From assembly GCF_015767245.1 (NCBI RefSeq), contig NZ_JADOTV010000007.1:1-64000 (forward strand): 64,000 nt of DNA, in the 5' to 3' direction. The stretch comes from Aureivirga sp. CE67 (GTDB lineage Bacteria; Bacteroidota; Bacteroidia; Flavobacteriales; Flavobacteriaceae). The notes below the pieces were generated by a model. It saw nothing but the letters and a program-made list of their open reading frames with translations, searched no databases and had not been told where the DNA came from. The position numbers and the translations under genes were made by a program. This document shows positions 53,781 to 62,811 of the stretch, piece by piece (position 1 is the stretch's first letter; each line of letters opens with the position of its first letter).

Positions 53781-54776
53781 TTAATTTGTTGAGGTTGTCA
53801 GTAATAATTTTCCTTTAACTAATCCTTTTTCTAATTTTTCATGTGCTTTTTGAACATCTTCTAAAGGCATCGTTTCATAAATCGGATTTATTTTCCCTTC
53901 ATCTAACCATTGGAATAATTTCTTTAATCCTTCATCTACTAATGGATAATTATTATTAAAAGTTGCATATAATTCAGAAAAAGAAATCGTTGGAGCTTTT
54001 CCGAAATATTTTACACTTTCTTCCATTAAGTTAAAATCACCTAAACCTGCTAAAAATCCAAAAATCACAATATGACCAAGTGGTGCTAATAATTCTAAAT
54101 CATTTTTCACAGAATTCCCTACAACAGGATTAAATACATAATCAATGTTGTTTTTGCCAATTTCTGCAATTAATTTTTTCTTCCAATTTTCTTCAGAAGT
54201 ATTGAATGCTAAATCAGCTCCAAGTTTTAAAGCGTTTTCCACTTTTTCTGCTCGTCTTTCCAAAGCAACAATTCTAAGTTTAAAGATTTTTGCAATTTGT
54301 ATTAATGCAGTTCCAACTCCTCCAGAAGCAGCATAAATCATTGCTGTTTTTCCTTCTTTCACTTGCGCAACATTTTTCAACATATGATATGCCGTAAAAT
54401 AATTTACAGGTAAAACAGCAGCTTTTAATAAATCTGCATTAGGATCTAAAACAACTAATTTATCTGCATCAACTACAGCAAATTCTGCATAAACTGAAGA
54501 ACCAATTACACCTAGAAAAGCAACTTTATCTCCTTTTTTTAGTTTGGTATCATTTGCATCTTCAATAATTCCTGCTCCTTCTACACCAGGTATAAATGGT
54601 AAATCAGGCATCATTCCTGGAGGCATGTTTCCTTCACGTAAAATGGTATCGATAAAATTTACTGGCGCAGCTTTGATTTTTACTAAAACTTGTCCTTTTT
54701 CCAATTTTGGAGTTTCTACATCTTTATATTCCAAAACTTCTATACCTCCATTTTTTTCTATTTGAATCGCTTTCAT
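53781..54776 (-). CDS. Zinc-independent MDR alcohol dehydrogenase / quinone oxidoreductase
   Basis: 331 aa. MDR features: 'VKIKAAPVNFIDTILREGNM', 'PFIPGVEGAGIIED', 'AVLPVNYFTAYHML', and NADPH fold 'GKTAMIYAASGGVGTALIQIAK' in two parts (AxxGxxG). No zinc ligands are seen, as in QOR-type enzymes. It is 18 bp from the bestrophin start, so they may be cotranscribed. Confidence 0.93.
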   Translation of the reverse strand: MKAIQIEKNGGIEVLEYKDVETPKLEKGQVLVKIKAAPVNFIDTILREGNMPPGMMPDLPFIPGVEGAGIIEDANDTKLKKGDKVAFLGVIGSSVYAEFAVVDADKLVVLDPNADLLKAAVLPVNYFTAYHMLKNVAQVKEGKTAMIYAASGGVGTALIQIAKIFKLRIVALERRAEKVENALKLGADLAFNTSEENWKKKLIAEIGKNNIDYVFNPVVGNSVKNDLELLAPLGHIVIFGFLAGLGDFNLMEESVKYFGKAPTISFSELYATFNNNYPLVDEGLKKLFQWLDEGKINPIYETMPLEDVQKAHEKLEKGLVKGKLLLTTSTN

Positions 54777-54910
54777 TTTTTGCTAATTACTTTAATAAAT
54801 TTAATAATTAAAATATTGAAAATCAACACTTAATTTATTGATTTGAATTTGTAAAATTAAGCTATAAAGGAGTGGTTGAATAGGAATTATCTATCTGATT
54901 CTGGTAAAAA

Positions 54911-55774
54911 TCAACGATTTTCTCTGAATTGTTTTGGAGTGAAATTTGTTTGTTTTTTGAAATATTTCCCAAAATAAGAAGGATCTGAGAAATTCAACAA
55001 ATAAGCAATTTCTGCAATATCAATAGTTGAATATTTAAGAAGATTTTTCGCTTCTAAAAGTAAACGATTAGTCAAGTGTTCTTTAATTGTTTTTCCTGTA
55101 AGAATTTTAATTTGATGATTTAAATAATTTGGAGTAAGATTTAATTTTTCAGCATAAAAATCAACATGTTTCTTTTCTATAAAATAGTTATTTACCAAAT
55201 TTTTGAAATTGGAAATTAACTTTTGTCCTGAATTTTCATTATCATTAATTTGAAGTGAATTTTCTTGTATTTTTTTCGTCTTTTCTAAGAATGCTAAAAC
55301 CAAATATTTTACAACTTCTAGATTGTTTTTTTCTTCTAAAATCATTGAAAAAAACTTTAAAAATTCCTTTTTTTCTTTATCATTTAAATGAAAAACATTT
55401 TGATTTAAAATATCAAAAAATGAATACTTATTTTCTATTTTTTCTACAATTGGTAATAAAAAATCTGGTTTAATAAATATCAAAAATCCTTTCATAGTTT
55501 TTCCTCGAACAAAACTAAAAATATGCTCTGGAGATTGAAAAAACAATATATTTTTCTGTTGTTCAAATTTCTTTGTATTCAATTGCATTTTTCCTTCTTG
55601 CTGATTTTCTAAAAAAATAATCGAATAAAAATCTCTTCGATGTGGAAAAACCATTTCAGAAGTAGATGGATAGGTTTCTTGATGAGAAAAAATATCAAAA
55701 TTCTCAGAGATTGGTTTTCGATCAAAATTCACAAACTCATAAAGTTCTTGAAAACTAGAAATTTGTTTTATCAT
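54911..55774 (-). CDS. AraC-family transcriptional regulator
   Basis: 287 aa from ATG 55774. Upstream in-frame Met codons at 55825 and 55792 would put the start inside or beside the hairpin at 55806-55839. C-terminal HTH pair: 'YAEKLNLTPNYLNHQI', 'KHLTNRL'-like, 'IAEIAYLLNFSDPSYFGKYF' and 'KQTNFTPKQFRENR'. The N-terminal cupin-like sensor has 'PHRRDFYSIIFLEN'. It is paralogous to the AraC at 56815-57702 (same layout, same start alignment). Confidence 0.9.
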   Translation of the reverse strand: MIKQISSFQELYEFVNFDRKPISENFDIFSHQETYPSTSEMVFPHRRDFYSIIFLENQQEGKMQLNTKKFEQQKNILFFQSPEHIFSFVRGKTMKGFLIFIKPDFLLPIVEKIENKYSFFDILNQNVFHLNDKEKKEFLKFFSMILEEKNNLEVVKYLVLAFLEKTKKIQENSLQINDNENSGQKLISNFKNLVNNYFIEKKHVDFYAEKLNLTPNYLNHQIKILTGKTIKEHLTNRLLLEAKNLLKYSTIDIAEIAYLLNFSDPSYFGKYFKKQTNFTPKQFRENR

Positions 55775-55805
55775 TGATTTAAAATTTAACATTATAAAAA
55801 TAAAC

Positions 55806-55839
55806 AACTTGTGTAATGATATCAAATATTACACAAGTT
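55806..55839 (-). terminator. 12-bp perfect hairpin between NmrA and AraC genes
   Basis: AACTTGTGTAAT (55806-55817) / ATTACACAAGTT (55828-55839), loop 10 nt. On the minus strand it lies between the NmrA stop (55868) and the AraC ATG (55774), which is on the wrong side to be only an AraC terminator. It may terminate NmrA or serve as an AraC operator. Confidence 0.5.
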
Positions 55840-55867
55840 GCATCATAAAATAAGGAACAAAATATTA

Positions 55868-56728
55868 TTAGATAAAATATTGTTTGTTATTTTCAAAAAA
55901 TGACCTTGCAGAAATATATTCTTTTCCAGTCAAGTTTTTGAAATCTTCAGAATATTCAGCTGTCCAACCTTGTTTCATGATGTAATTCAATTCCATTATT
56001 GCATTTACTAACCATTCTGGCATACCGTTTCCAAGCATACTTTCTTTAGCTTTTTCTTCTGGAATATCAATGTAAGTAATCTTTCTTCCAACAATTTCAC
56101 TCAAAATTTCAGCATATTCTTCATTTGTTAAAGCCAATCCGCTTAAATTAAACACTTGATTAAAATATTGATCAGAAGTTAAAGCAATTGCAGCAACTTC
56201 TGCAATATCATTTACATCTACCATTCCTAATTTTGCATTTCCATTTGGCAGATAAAATCCGTTATGCTCTTTAATTGTCTGACTATGAAAATTGATGAAA
56301 TTTTGAAGGAAATTATTAGGACGAACAAAAGTGTAATTGATTCCTGACTCTCTCAACAAATCTTCACTTTTTCCAGCCCAACGAGCCATTTCAATTTGTC
56401 CATTAGAATCAGCTCCTAAAGCAGTACTTCGAACAATATGTTTTACATTATTTTTCTTTGCAGCATTTATCACTAATTGTGTGATAAATTCAGGATTTTG
56501 CATTAAAGGCGTTACTAAAAAAACACGATCTTTATCTTTTAAAGCTTCATCCAATTCTTGTTGATTTGTAAAATCAACTTTTAATGGTTTAGCACTAAGT
56601 TTTTCAATAGATTCGAAATAACTTTCATTTCGAACACCTGCAAAAATTTTCACATTTTTATCTTGAAGTTTTTCTATAACAGTTTTTCCAACATTTCCGT
56701 TTGCTCCTAATACGATGATATTTTCCAT
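55868..56728 (-). CDS. NmrA-like / NAD(P)-binding oxidoreductase
   Basis: 286 aa from ATG 56728 (the frame is open to 56779). 'IIVLGANGNVGKTVIEKLQD' is the NmrA/SDR-a5 Rossmann motif (GxxGxxG). Then 'VRSTALGADSNGQIEMARWA' and 'YTFVRPNNFLQNFINFHSQT' follow, typical of quinone-reductase-like NmrA proteins. It acts as an NADPH sensor or reductase. It lies between two AraC genes on the same strand. Confidence 0.92.
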   Translation of the reverse strand: MENIIVLGANGNVGKTVIEKLQDKNVKIFAGVRNESYFESIEKLSAKPLKVDFTNQQELDEALKDKDRVFLVTPLMQNPEFITQLVINAAKKNNVKHIVRSTALGADSNGQIEMARWAGKSEDLLRESGINYTFVRPNNFLQNFINFHSQTIKEHNGFYLPNGNAKLGMVDVNDIAEVAAIALTSDQYFNQVFNLSGLALTNEEYAEILSEIVGRKITYIDIPEEKAKESMLGNGMPEWLVNAIMELNYIMKQGWTAEYSEDFKNLTGKEYISARSFFENNKQYFI

Positions 56729-56814
56729 TTTGATTTTATTTAAAATTTCTAATACAAAGTTAGGCTCGTTTCTGACCAAAAAATAACCAATAATGAGGGA
56801 AGAATGACCAAAAA

Positions 56815-57702
56815 TTAGTAAAGCTTTTTGTATTCTTTTGGCGTCATATTTACTAGCTTTTTAAAAAATCTTGTAAAATGTGTTGGCTCCTCAAAACCTA
56901 AATTATAAGCTATTTCAGAAATAGAAAATGTAGAATATTTTAATTCTTTTTTTGCTTCATGAATTATTTTTTCATTGATCAATTCTTTAGCTGTTTTTCC
57001 TTTAGATTCTTTTAAAACTTGATTTAAATAACTGGGAGAAACATTCAATTTTTCTGCATAAGAAATGGTCTGTTTATTTTTTAAATAATAATTATTCAAT
57101 AAATTTTCGAATTTAAAAACCAATTCTTCTTTAAGAGTAGAAGTTTGTTTCTCTTTTATGGTTAGTTCATTCAGACCTTTAATTTTGAATAAAAATGACA
57201 GTAAATTAGATTGAAGTATTTCATAGCGATATAAATTTTCGACATAATATTCTTTATACAACTTTTCGAAATCAGCTTTCAAACTTTCTTTTGATACTGA
57301 TGTTAATTGAAAAGAATTTTTGTCAGCAACATCAAAAAATGAAAAGTCTTTTTTAAAGTCTCCTTGATAAAAATTCAGAAAATCCAATTTGAAATAAAGA
57401 ATAAAACCAGTAGTATTTTCACTTCTTTTCCAAGAATAAATATGATCAGGAGATAGGAAAAAAAGCGAATTTTTCAATTGATTATTTTTTTCGGAATCAA
57501 TCTCTATTTCTGTTTCTTGATTTGTATTTAAAATAAGAGAAACTTGATAAAAATCCTTTTGATAAGGAAGCATTTTGAAAGCTGTATCAGAAGGGATTTT
57601 TTCAAATTTTAAAATAAAAAACTCTGGAATATTTGTTCTTTTTTGAAACCCAGTTGCTTCAAATAAATCGTTTATTTCTTTGAATCTTTTAATTTTTGTC
57701 AT
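56815..57702 (-). CDS. AraC-family transcriptional regulator
   Basis: 295 aa. C-terminal HTHs: 'ISYAEKLNVSPSYLNQVLKE', 'SKGKTAKELINEKI', 'FSISEIAYNLGFEEPTHFTR' and 'FFKKLVNMTPKEYKK'. The N-terminus contains 'MLPYQKDFYQVSLIL' and 'LFFLSPDHIYSWKR'. It is paralogous to the AraC at 54911. Its ATG immediately follows the TAA of the NTF2-like gene (TAAATG), so it is the third gene of an operon starting at 59279. It is also 86 bp upstream of the NmrA gene. Confidence 0.92.
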   Translation of the reverse strand: MTKIKRFKEINDLFEATGFQKRTNIPEFFILKFEKIPSDTAFKMLPYQKDFYQVSLILNTNQETEIEIDSEKNNQLKNSLFFLSPDHIYSWKRSENTTGFILYFKLDFLNFYQGDFKKDFSFFDVADKNSFQLTSVSKESLKADFEKLYKEYYVENLYRYEILQSNLLSFLFKIKGLNELTIKEKQTSTLKEELVFKFENLLNNYYLKNKQTISYAEKLNVSPSYLNQVLKESKGKTAKELINEKIIHEAKKELKYSTFSISEIAYNLGFEEPTHFTRFFKKLVNMTPKEYKKLY

Positions 57703-58230
57703 TTATTTCTTTACTTCTGCATCCAATTGAAGAATTTTGAAAATATCTCCATATCGAACAATTTTTAATTTTTGAAAAATCAATAGATCATATTTTTTTC
57801 CTGAATAATCCTTAGCTTTCCAATTCACATCATATGTGATATTCCAAGTTTTATCTTCGTTTTGTTTTACTTTAATATTTTTCAAATAATGTCGATTCCA
57901 AAAAATAGTTGATTCCACACCTTCATACCATTTAATAAAATCTTTTTTTGATTTAATTTCAAAATCTGGATAATTCATCTGGACATAATCGTCTAAAAAT
58001 TTCAAGAAAAAACCAGTTTCTTTTTGATGATCAAATCCAGAAAACCATTGATAAACAAAAGATAAAACATCTGTTTCGCTATATTCAAATCTAGCATTCC
58101 AGTCATAATTTTTACTCAATGCATTGATTGTTTTATTTTCCTGCGAATGACAAAAATGAATTCCGATAACTAAAAAAAATATAAAACCATGAAAAATATT
58201 CATGGTTTTAAGGTTTATATTCATTTTCAT
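57703..58230 (-). CDS. Secreted NTF2/SnoaL-like protein
   Basis: 175 aa. The hydrophobic start 'IFHGFIFFLVIGIHFCHSQ' is a signal peptide. Mature part: 'YSETDVLSFVYQWFSGFDHQ', 'FLKFLDDYVQMNYPDFEIKS', 'FIKWYEGVESTIFWNRHYLK' and 'WNITYDVNWKAKDYSGKKYD'. This helix-then-strand layout suits an NTF2-like (SnoaL) domain. It overlaps the MRJP-like gene by the ATGA junction and abuts the AraC gene. Exact substrate unknown. Confidence 0.75.
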   Translation of the reverse strand: MKMNINLKTMNIFHGFIFFLVIGIHFCHSQENKTINALSKNYDWNARFEYSETDVLSFVYQWFSGFDHQKETGFFLKFLDDYVQMNYPDFEIKSKKDFIKWYEGVESTIFWNRHYLKNIKVKQNEDKTWNITYDVNWKAKDYSGKKYDLLIFQKLKIVRYGDIFKILQLDAEVKK

Positions 58231-59279
58231 ATTTTCACTTTATTTACAGTATACACCAAATTGGAAATATCTCCTCCAGATTCATGAATTCTTGAATTTG
58301 TAAAATACAATTCATTTCCTTCCACACTAAACGTATCTGCCCATTTGATTTTATCTCCTTCCACCAAAACAGAAACATTTTTATCATTCAGATTCATTTG
58401 CATGATTTTATGATTTTCTAAATCTCCGAAATATAAAATTCCGTTATGAATAATCATTCCATCAGGAGCAGCTGTTTTTGCAACAAATTCAACAGAATCT
58501 TCAATTTCTTTTTCTGTTCCATGAATTATTTTATCAATAGATAAAGCATATAAACTATAATCTGTCAATGAATGATAATATAACTTTTGATTTTTCAAAT
58601 CAATGGAAATTCCATCCGAATGAACGGTGTTTTCCCATTTTTTATTATTAATTGTCAGATAAGAAGCTTCTGCACTTGTAGATTTATGTTGATCTAAAAT
58701 TCTTTTCGCTTTTCCAGTTCCTAAATCTAAAATCACCAAACCTGCACTTCCAGAATCTGTGAAGAAAGCTAGATTTTGTTCAGGATCAATACGAACATCA
58801 TTTATATAAGAATTTTTATGAAAAACTTTTTCTGGTAAATCGTATTTTCTCAATAATTTATTGGAATTCAAATCAAAAACAAAAATCACAGGATTCCCTT
58901 GAACTCCTTTAAATTCTGGATTTCTTGTATCCACAACAAAAAGTTCATTTTTGGAAGCGACAACAGATTGTACAGCCACAAAAACAGAATCTGTAATTTG
59001 CTCACCTTCTTTCCAAGAATTCCATTTTTCATTTGGATAAGCTACAAAATCGTTTTTCCCTTTAATTTCAGCAACAGAAAATTTGATGTTTTTTCGCCAT
59101 CTCGGAAAATTCACAAAAATACGATGATCAGAAACGGTAACTCCAGTTAGTTGTTGTCCTTTTATCGATGCAACTTCAACGATTTCTGGTTGTTTTTCGA
59201 CTTTTTCTTTTTTCTTTTCCTCATTTTTACAACCTATCAAAGTCATTAAAATAAATAAACTAGCTACTATTTGTTTCAT
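58227..59279 (-). CDS. MRJP/yellow-family beta-propeller lipoprotein
   Basis: 350 aa. Lipobox 'LMTLIGC' (Cys17). '[20 protein letters not shown]' near the start, then 'VDTRNPEF', '[20 protein letters not shown]', '[12 protein letters not shown]', '[20 protein letters not shown]' and '[20 protein letters not shown]' are the blocks of major royal jelly/yellow-like six-bladed propellers (L-dopachrome-tautomerase-related in annotation). Envelope-anchored; substrate unknown. First gene of the operon with the NTF2-like and AraC genes. Confidence 0.88.
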   Translation of the reverse strand: MKQIVASLFILMTLIGCKNEEKKKEKVEKQPEIVEVASIKGQQLTGVTVSDHRIFVNFPRWRKNIKFSVAEIKGKNDFVAYPNEKWNSWKEGEQITDSVFVAVQSVVASKNELFVVDTRNPEFKGVQGNPVIFVFDLNSNKLLRKYDLPEKVFHKNSYINDVRIDPEQNLAFFTDSGSAGLVILDLGTGKAKRILDQHKSTSAEASYLTINNKKWENTVHSDGISIDLKNQKLYYHSLTDYSLYALSIDKIIHGTEKEIEDSVEFVAKTAAPDGMIIHNGILYFGDLENHKIMQMNLNDKNVSVLVEGDKIKWADTFSVEGNELYFTNSRIHESGGDISNLVYTVNKVKI

Positions 59280-59450
59280 AATTCAATTTCTAAAAATATT
59301 TACTCTCAAAAATACTTCTTTATTCCTAAAAAAACATCTGAAATTTTCTATAAAAAATCTTTCCAAAACAATTCTCTAAAAACTACTATTTTTAATACTT
59401 TTGTCGAGATTAGAGAGATTGATTTATTAAAACACATAAACGAAATTACA

Positions 59451-59771
59451 ATGTTTGGAGATTTATCAGGAATGATGGATAAGCTGAAAGCAGCGCAGCA
59501 AAACGTAGAAGACACTAAAAAAAGATTAGACACAGTTTTAATCGATGGTGAAGCTGGAAACGGAAAGGTAAAAGTTACAGTTACTGCAAATAGAAAAGTA
59601 AGAGATATCAAAATCGACGAGTCTTTAACGGATAACGAAGAAATCGAAGATTATTTGGTGATGGCTCTAAACGATGCTTTGACAAGAGCAAACAGCATCA
59701 ACGAACAAGAGCTTGCAGCTGCAGCAAAAGACGGAATGCCAAACATTCCTGGAATGGACGGAATGTTCTAA
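59451..59771 (+). CDS. YbaB/EbfC-family nucleoid-associated protein
   Basis: 106 aa from ATG 59451. The frame is open to 59271, but the upstream part is not protein-like and overlaps the 5' end of the MRJP-like gene. '[20 protein letters not shown]' is the YbaB coiled coil, '[20 protein letters not shown]' the beta strands, and '[20 protein letters not shown]' the C-terminal helix. It binds DNA as a dimer. A TACTTTTG -7-like box lies at 59396-59403. Confidence 0.93.
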   Translation: MFGDLSGMMDKLKAAQQNVEDTKKRLDTVLIDGEAGNGKVKVTVTANRKVRDIKIDESLTDNEEIEDYLVMALNDALTRANSINEQELAAAAKDGMPNIPGMDGMF

Positions 59772-59777
59772 AAATAC

Positions 59778-59810
59778 AAAGCCAACTTCAACGAGTTGGC
59801 TTTTTTATTT
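59778..59810. terminator. Bidirectional terminator
   Basis: AAAGCCAACT (59778-59787) pairs with AGTTGGCTTT (59794-59803), T run after. It follows ybaB-type gene and the minus-strand acyltransferase stop at 59809. Confidence 0.9.
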
Positions 59811-60366
59811 AAAATATTTTCGGATTATAATTCTCCGGATTTTTCCCTTTTATGTTTCTATAAAAATCCTCAATTTCCTGCATATCTTTCTCAAAATCTC
59901 CCGAAAGTCTATAAAATTTCTTAACTCCACCTTCTTTTTTCTCAAAATCCAAATATCCCATCGCAATTGGAACATCTGCTTTTGTGGCAATATGATAAAA
60001 TCCTGTTTTCCATTTTTCCACTCGTCTTCGAGTTCCTTCTGCTGGCACTAATAAAACCAAAGAATCCCTTTTTTCGAATTCCGAAACAGCAAAATCTACC
60101 AAATTGTTATTCTTAGATCTGTCCACGCCAATTGCACCTAAAGACTTGAAAAACCAACCAAAAGCGCCTTTTATATAGCTATCTTTTATAAAAAATCGAA
60201 CTTTGATTCTTTCTCTGAAAAAGAAAGACATTGCGAAAACAAAATCCCAATTAGAAGTGTGTGGAGCACAAACCGCCACATATTTTTTGATTTTATAGTG
60301 TTCGTCATCAACTTTTACTTTCCAACCTCCTAATTTCAATATCAAACTTCCAATTATTCTCTTCAT
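59809..60366 (-). CDS. 1-acyl-glycerol-3-phosphate acyltransferase-like protein
   Basis: 185 aa. Acyltransferase motifs: 'VCAPHTSNWDFVFAMSFF' (HxxxxD-type catalytic block, with His and Asp), 'SLGAIGVDRSKNNNLVDFAV', and 'LLVPAEGTRRRVEKWKTGFY' (EGTR). It is a short PlsC family member, membrane-associated, acting in phospholipid or glycolipid acylation. Lys-rich C-terminus. Single gene. Confidence 0.92.
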   Translation of the reverse strand: MKRIIGSLILKLGGWKVKVDDEHYKIKKYVAVCAPHTSNWDFVFAMSFFFRERIKVRFFIKDSYIKGAFGWFFKSLGAIGVDRSKNNNLVDFAVSEFEKRDSLVLLVPAEGTRRRVEKWKTGFYHIATKADVPIAMGYLDFEKKEGGVKKFYRLSGDFEKDMQEIEDFYRNIKGKNPENYNPKIF

Positions 60367-60435
60367 TTCACTCTAAAATATTAATTATTATTAGGGCATT
60401 CCCATTTTTCTTCGTTTCCAAAAAACTCAGAAAAA

Positions 60436-60508
60436 GGTCGGGCTTTCCGCTATATCTTTTGCTCCGTACCTCCGCAAAAGGATGCCGCTGCAATCCCTAA
60501 TGCAATTC
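60436..60508 (-). repeat. Dispersed 3' hairpin repeat, copy 3 (inverted)
   Basis: On the minus strand it contains GGGATTGCAGCGGCATCC, CTTTTGCGG...GGAGCAAAAG and GCGGAAAGCCCGACC. It lies 38 bp downstream of the minus-strand RecD-like gene, the same relation as the two island copies. It differs from those copies at paired positions on both sides of the stem. Confidence 0.85.
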
Positions 60509-60546
60509 TCTGCTAAGCCTTAAATTACAAATTAAAAAACAAAAAA

Positions 60547-61974
60547 TTAATAATCCATAAAATCATCATCAGAAAAACCAATTAAATACAATTTTTCCTT
60601 TGCACGAGTTACAGCTGTATATAACCAACGAAGATAATCAATCGATTGTCCTTCTGGTAAATACGGTTTTTCAATAAAAACATTTTTCCACTGTCCACCT
60701 TGCGATTTATGACAAGTCATTGCATAAGAAAATTTCACCTGTAAAGCATTGAAATACTCATTTTTCTTGATTTCTTGTACTTGTCTATATTTGGGTAAAT
60801 GCGAAAAATCTTCAGAAACTTTTTGAAATAATTGATTCTGTTCTTCATAACTTAAAGAAGCAGCTTCTGAAGTTAAAGTATCTAATAAAATCACCGTCTC
60901 AAAAGGTCTTTGCATCGGATAATCAATCATTCGAAGTTTCACTCTCGCAAACTTATAACCGTATAATTCTTTGGTAGAATATATTTCTAAAATTTCACAA
61001 GTATCACCATTTGCAATAAATCCAACATGCGCTGAATCTTTTAACCAGAAATAATTATTTTTTACAACCATTACAAAATCTCCAACCGATACTTCATTTT
61101 CTTGCCCTCTGATTTTCAGTCGAATTTGCTGATTGTATTGATTTGCTCTTTTGTTCGATCGCACGATAAATGCTGTGTCTTCCACACCATTTTCATCATA
61201 AGAAGAATGAATCGCATTTTGAATATCATAACCATCAATCAAACGAATGACATCTGGAAATTTTTGTTGAAACTGAAAATCTTCATAACCTCCATCTTCC
61301 AAAATCGAACGAATGGAAGTTGCATTAACCAAAATCCCTGAATCTGTACCCTGACGTGTCACTTCTGTAAGTTCATGAAGACGAACATCTTTGTCAAACT
61401 CATACATCAGAATATTTTCATTCAACGCAGGACTGATTTCTAAACGAACAGGTGGAAGCTGTGCGGTATCTCCAATAAAAATCAATTTACAATTTCTACC
61501 AGCATACACATAATTAATCAAATCATCCAACAAAGAACTTTCACTTCCAGCAATCATAGAATTTGATGCATCGGCAATCATTGAAGCTTCATCTACAATA
61601 AACAAAGTATCAGTGTGTTTGTTTACTTGTAAAGCAAATTTCACACTACCGTTTTTATCTTTTCTAGGATGGTATATTTTTTTATGAATTGTAAAAGCTT
61701 CTCTTCCTGCATATCCAGAAATTACTTTTGCTGCACGCCCAGTAGGGGCAAGCAAAACCGCTTTTTTTCTAATTTTCCAAAGATTGTTTACAACGGTACT
61801 AATAATTGTAGTTTTTCCAGTACCTGCATACCCTTTTAGAAGAAAAAGAGAATTTTTGCTCTCATCAAAGATAAAATTTGCCAAACTTCCTAGTAGTTTA
61901 TCCTGAGAATTCGTAGTTTCGTATGGAAACTTATCAAGAAGTAAATTATAAAATTCTGGTACAGTTTTTGCCAT
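60547..61974 (-). CDS. RecD-like ATP-dependent DNA helicase
   Basis: 475 aa from ATG 61974 (the frame is open to 62031). SF1B motifs: Walker A 'GYAGTGKTT' (48-56), 'LLAPTGRAAKVIS', 'FIVDEASMI', 'FIGDTAQLPPV', 'VRSNKRANQYN', 'YAMTCHKSQGGQWKNVFI' and 'YTAVTRAKEKLYLIG'. It matches the short AAA/RecD2-type helicases of Bacteroidota. DNA repair or recombination; no RecBC subunits nearby. Confidence 0.93.
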   Translation of the reverse strand: MAKTVPEFYNLLLDKFPYETTNSQDKLLGSLANFIFDESKNSLFLLKGYAGTGKTTIISTVVNNLWKIRKKAVLLAPTGRAAKVISGYAGREAFTIHKKIYHPRKDKNGSVKFALQVNKHTDTLFIVDEASMIADASNSMIAGSESSLLDDLINYVYAGRNCKLIFIGDTAQLPPVRLEISPALNENILMYEFDKDVRLHELTEVTRQGTDSGILVNATSIRSILEDGGYEDFQFQQKFPDVIRLIDGYDIQNAIHSSYDENGVEDTAFIVRSNKRANQYNQQIRLKIRGQENEVSVGDFVMVVKNNYFWLKDSAHVGFIANGDTCEILEIYSTKELYGYKFARVKLRMIDYPMQRPFETVILLDTLTSEAASLSYEEQNQLFQKVSEDFSHLPKYRQVQEIKKNEYFNALQVKFSYAMTCHKSQGGQWKNVFIEKPYLPEGQSIDYLRWLYTAVTRAKEKLYLIGFSDDDFMDY

Positions 61975-62085
61975 GTGATTTGTTAAAAATGCAAAGATAC
62001 AAATTGATTTGCGGTTAAAAATTTTTCTCATTCAAAAAAATTTGTAGATTTGCCATGATTCAAAATTTTTAAAACATATAAGATA

Positions 62086-62811
62086 ATGATTATCCCAATT
62101 GTTGGTGCAGTTATAGTAACTGTTTTATTAGCTATCGTAATAGTTAAGTTTATTCCTAAGAAATTACACCCTTTAGTTTCAATTGTTTTAATAGGGGCGG
62201 CTGTGTTTATGGGTTGGAAAATCTATACTAGTATTATGGAGCCAATCAATTTTAACATTGAAAAGAAGAAAAGATATGCGAAAGTAATTGATCAGTTAAA
62301 AGTGATTCGTGATGCAGAGAACGCATATAAGAGAGTAAATGGAAAATATATTGCAAATGCTGATTCATTAGTTCAATTTATTGATACTGCGAAGTTTGCT
62401 ATTACTCAGAGTAGAGATACTGTTATTACTGTAAAAGAGAGTGGATTAGATTTAGAAAAAGAAATTAGAGTAGTTGATACAATTGGTTATGAACCTGTTA
62501 TCAATTCTTTCCAAAATAGAAATTATAAAAATTTATTGGATGTTCCAGGAACAAATGTTAAATTTACTTTAGGAACAGCAATCGTTGAGAAAGTTGCAGG
62601 ATTAAAAGCTCCAACTTTTGAAGCAAAAGTTAAGAAATCAGTTATTCTAGAAGGAATGAACCCGCATTTAATTCGTCAAGAAGAAGAAACAATTCAAGGA
62701 GATGAAGTAAGAGGTGAACACATTTCAGTAGGTTCGTTAGAAGAAGTAAAAGATAGCGGAAACTGGCCACCATTTTATGATGAGAACAAAAAAGGTTCAA
62801 ATAACGAATAA
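62086..62811 (+). CDS. Conserved membrane protein, unknown
   Basis: 241 aa. Two N-terminal transmembrane segments ('IPIVGAVIVTVLLAIVIVKF' and 'PLVSIVLIGAAVFMGWKIYT') are followed by a long soluble domain ('KVIDQLKVIRDAENAYKRVN' and so on) with an acidic C-terminus. The layout is that of conserved Flavobacteria proteins next to DUF3822 and rsmD. A TAGATTTG -7-like box is at 62045-62052. It overlaps the DUF3822 gene by 35 bp. Confidence 0.8.
   Translation: MIIPIVGAVIVTVLLAIVIVKFIPKKLHPLVSIVLIGAAVFMGWKIYTSIMEPINFNIEKKKRYAKVIDQLKVIRDAENAYKRVNGKYIANADSLVQFIDTAKFAITQSRDTVITVKESGLDLEKEIRVVDTIGYEPVINSFQNRNYKNLLDVPGTNVKFTLGTAIVEKVAGLKAPTFEAKVKKSVILEGMNPHLIRQEEETIQGDEVRGEHISVGSLEEVKDSGNWPPFYDENKKGSNNE

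Noticed and set aside
59271-59450. N-terminal extension of the YbaB frame
   Set aside because: YbaB proteins are ~100-110 aa; the extension is rich in Phe/Ile/Ser/Lys, low-complexity, and contains the promoter-like TACTTTTG.
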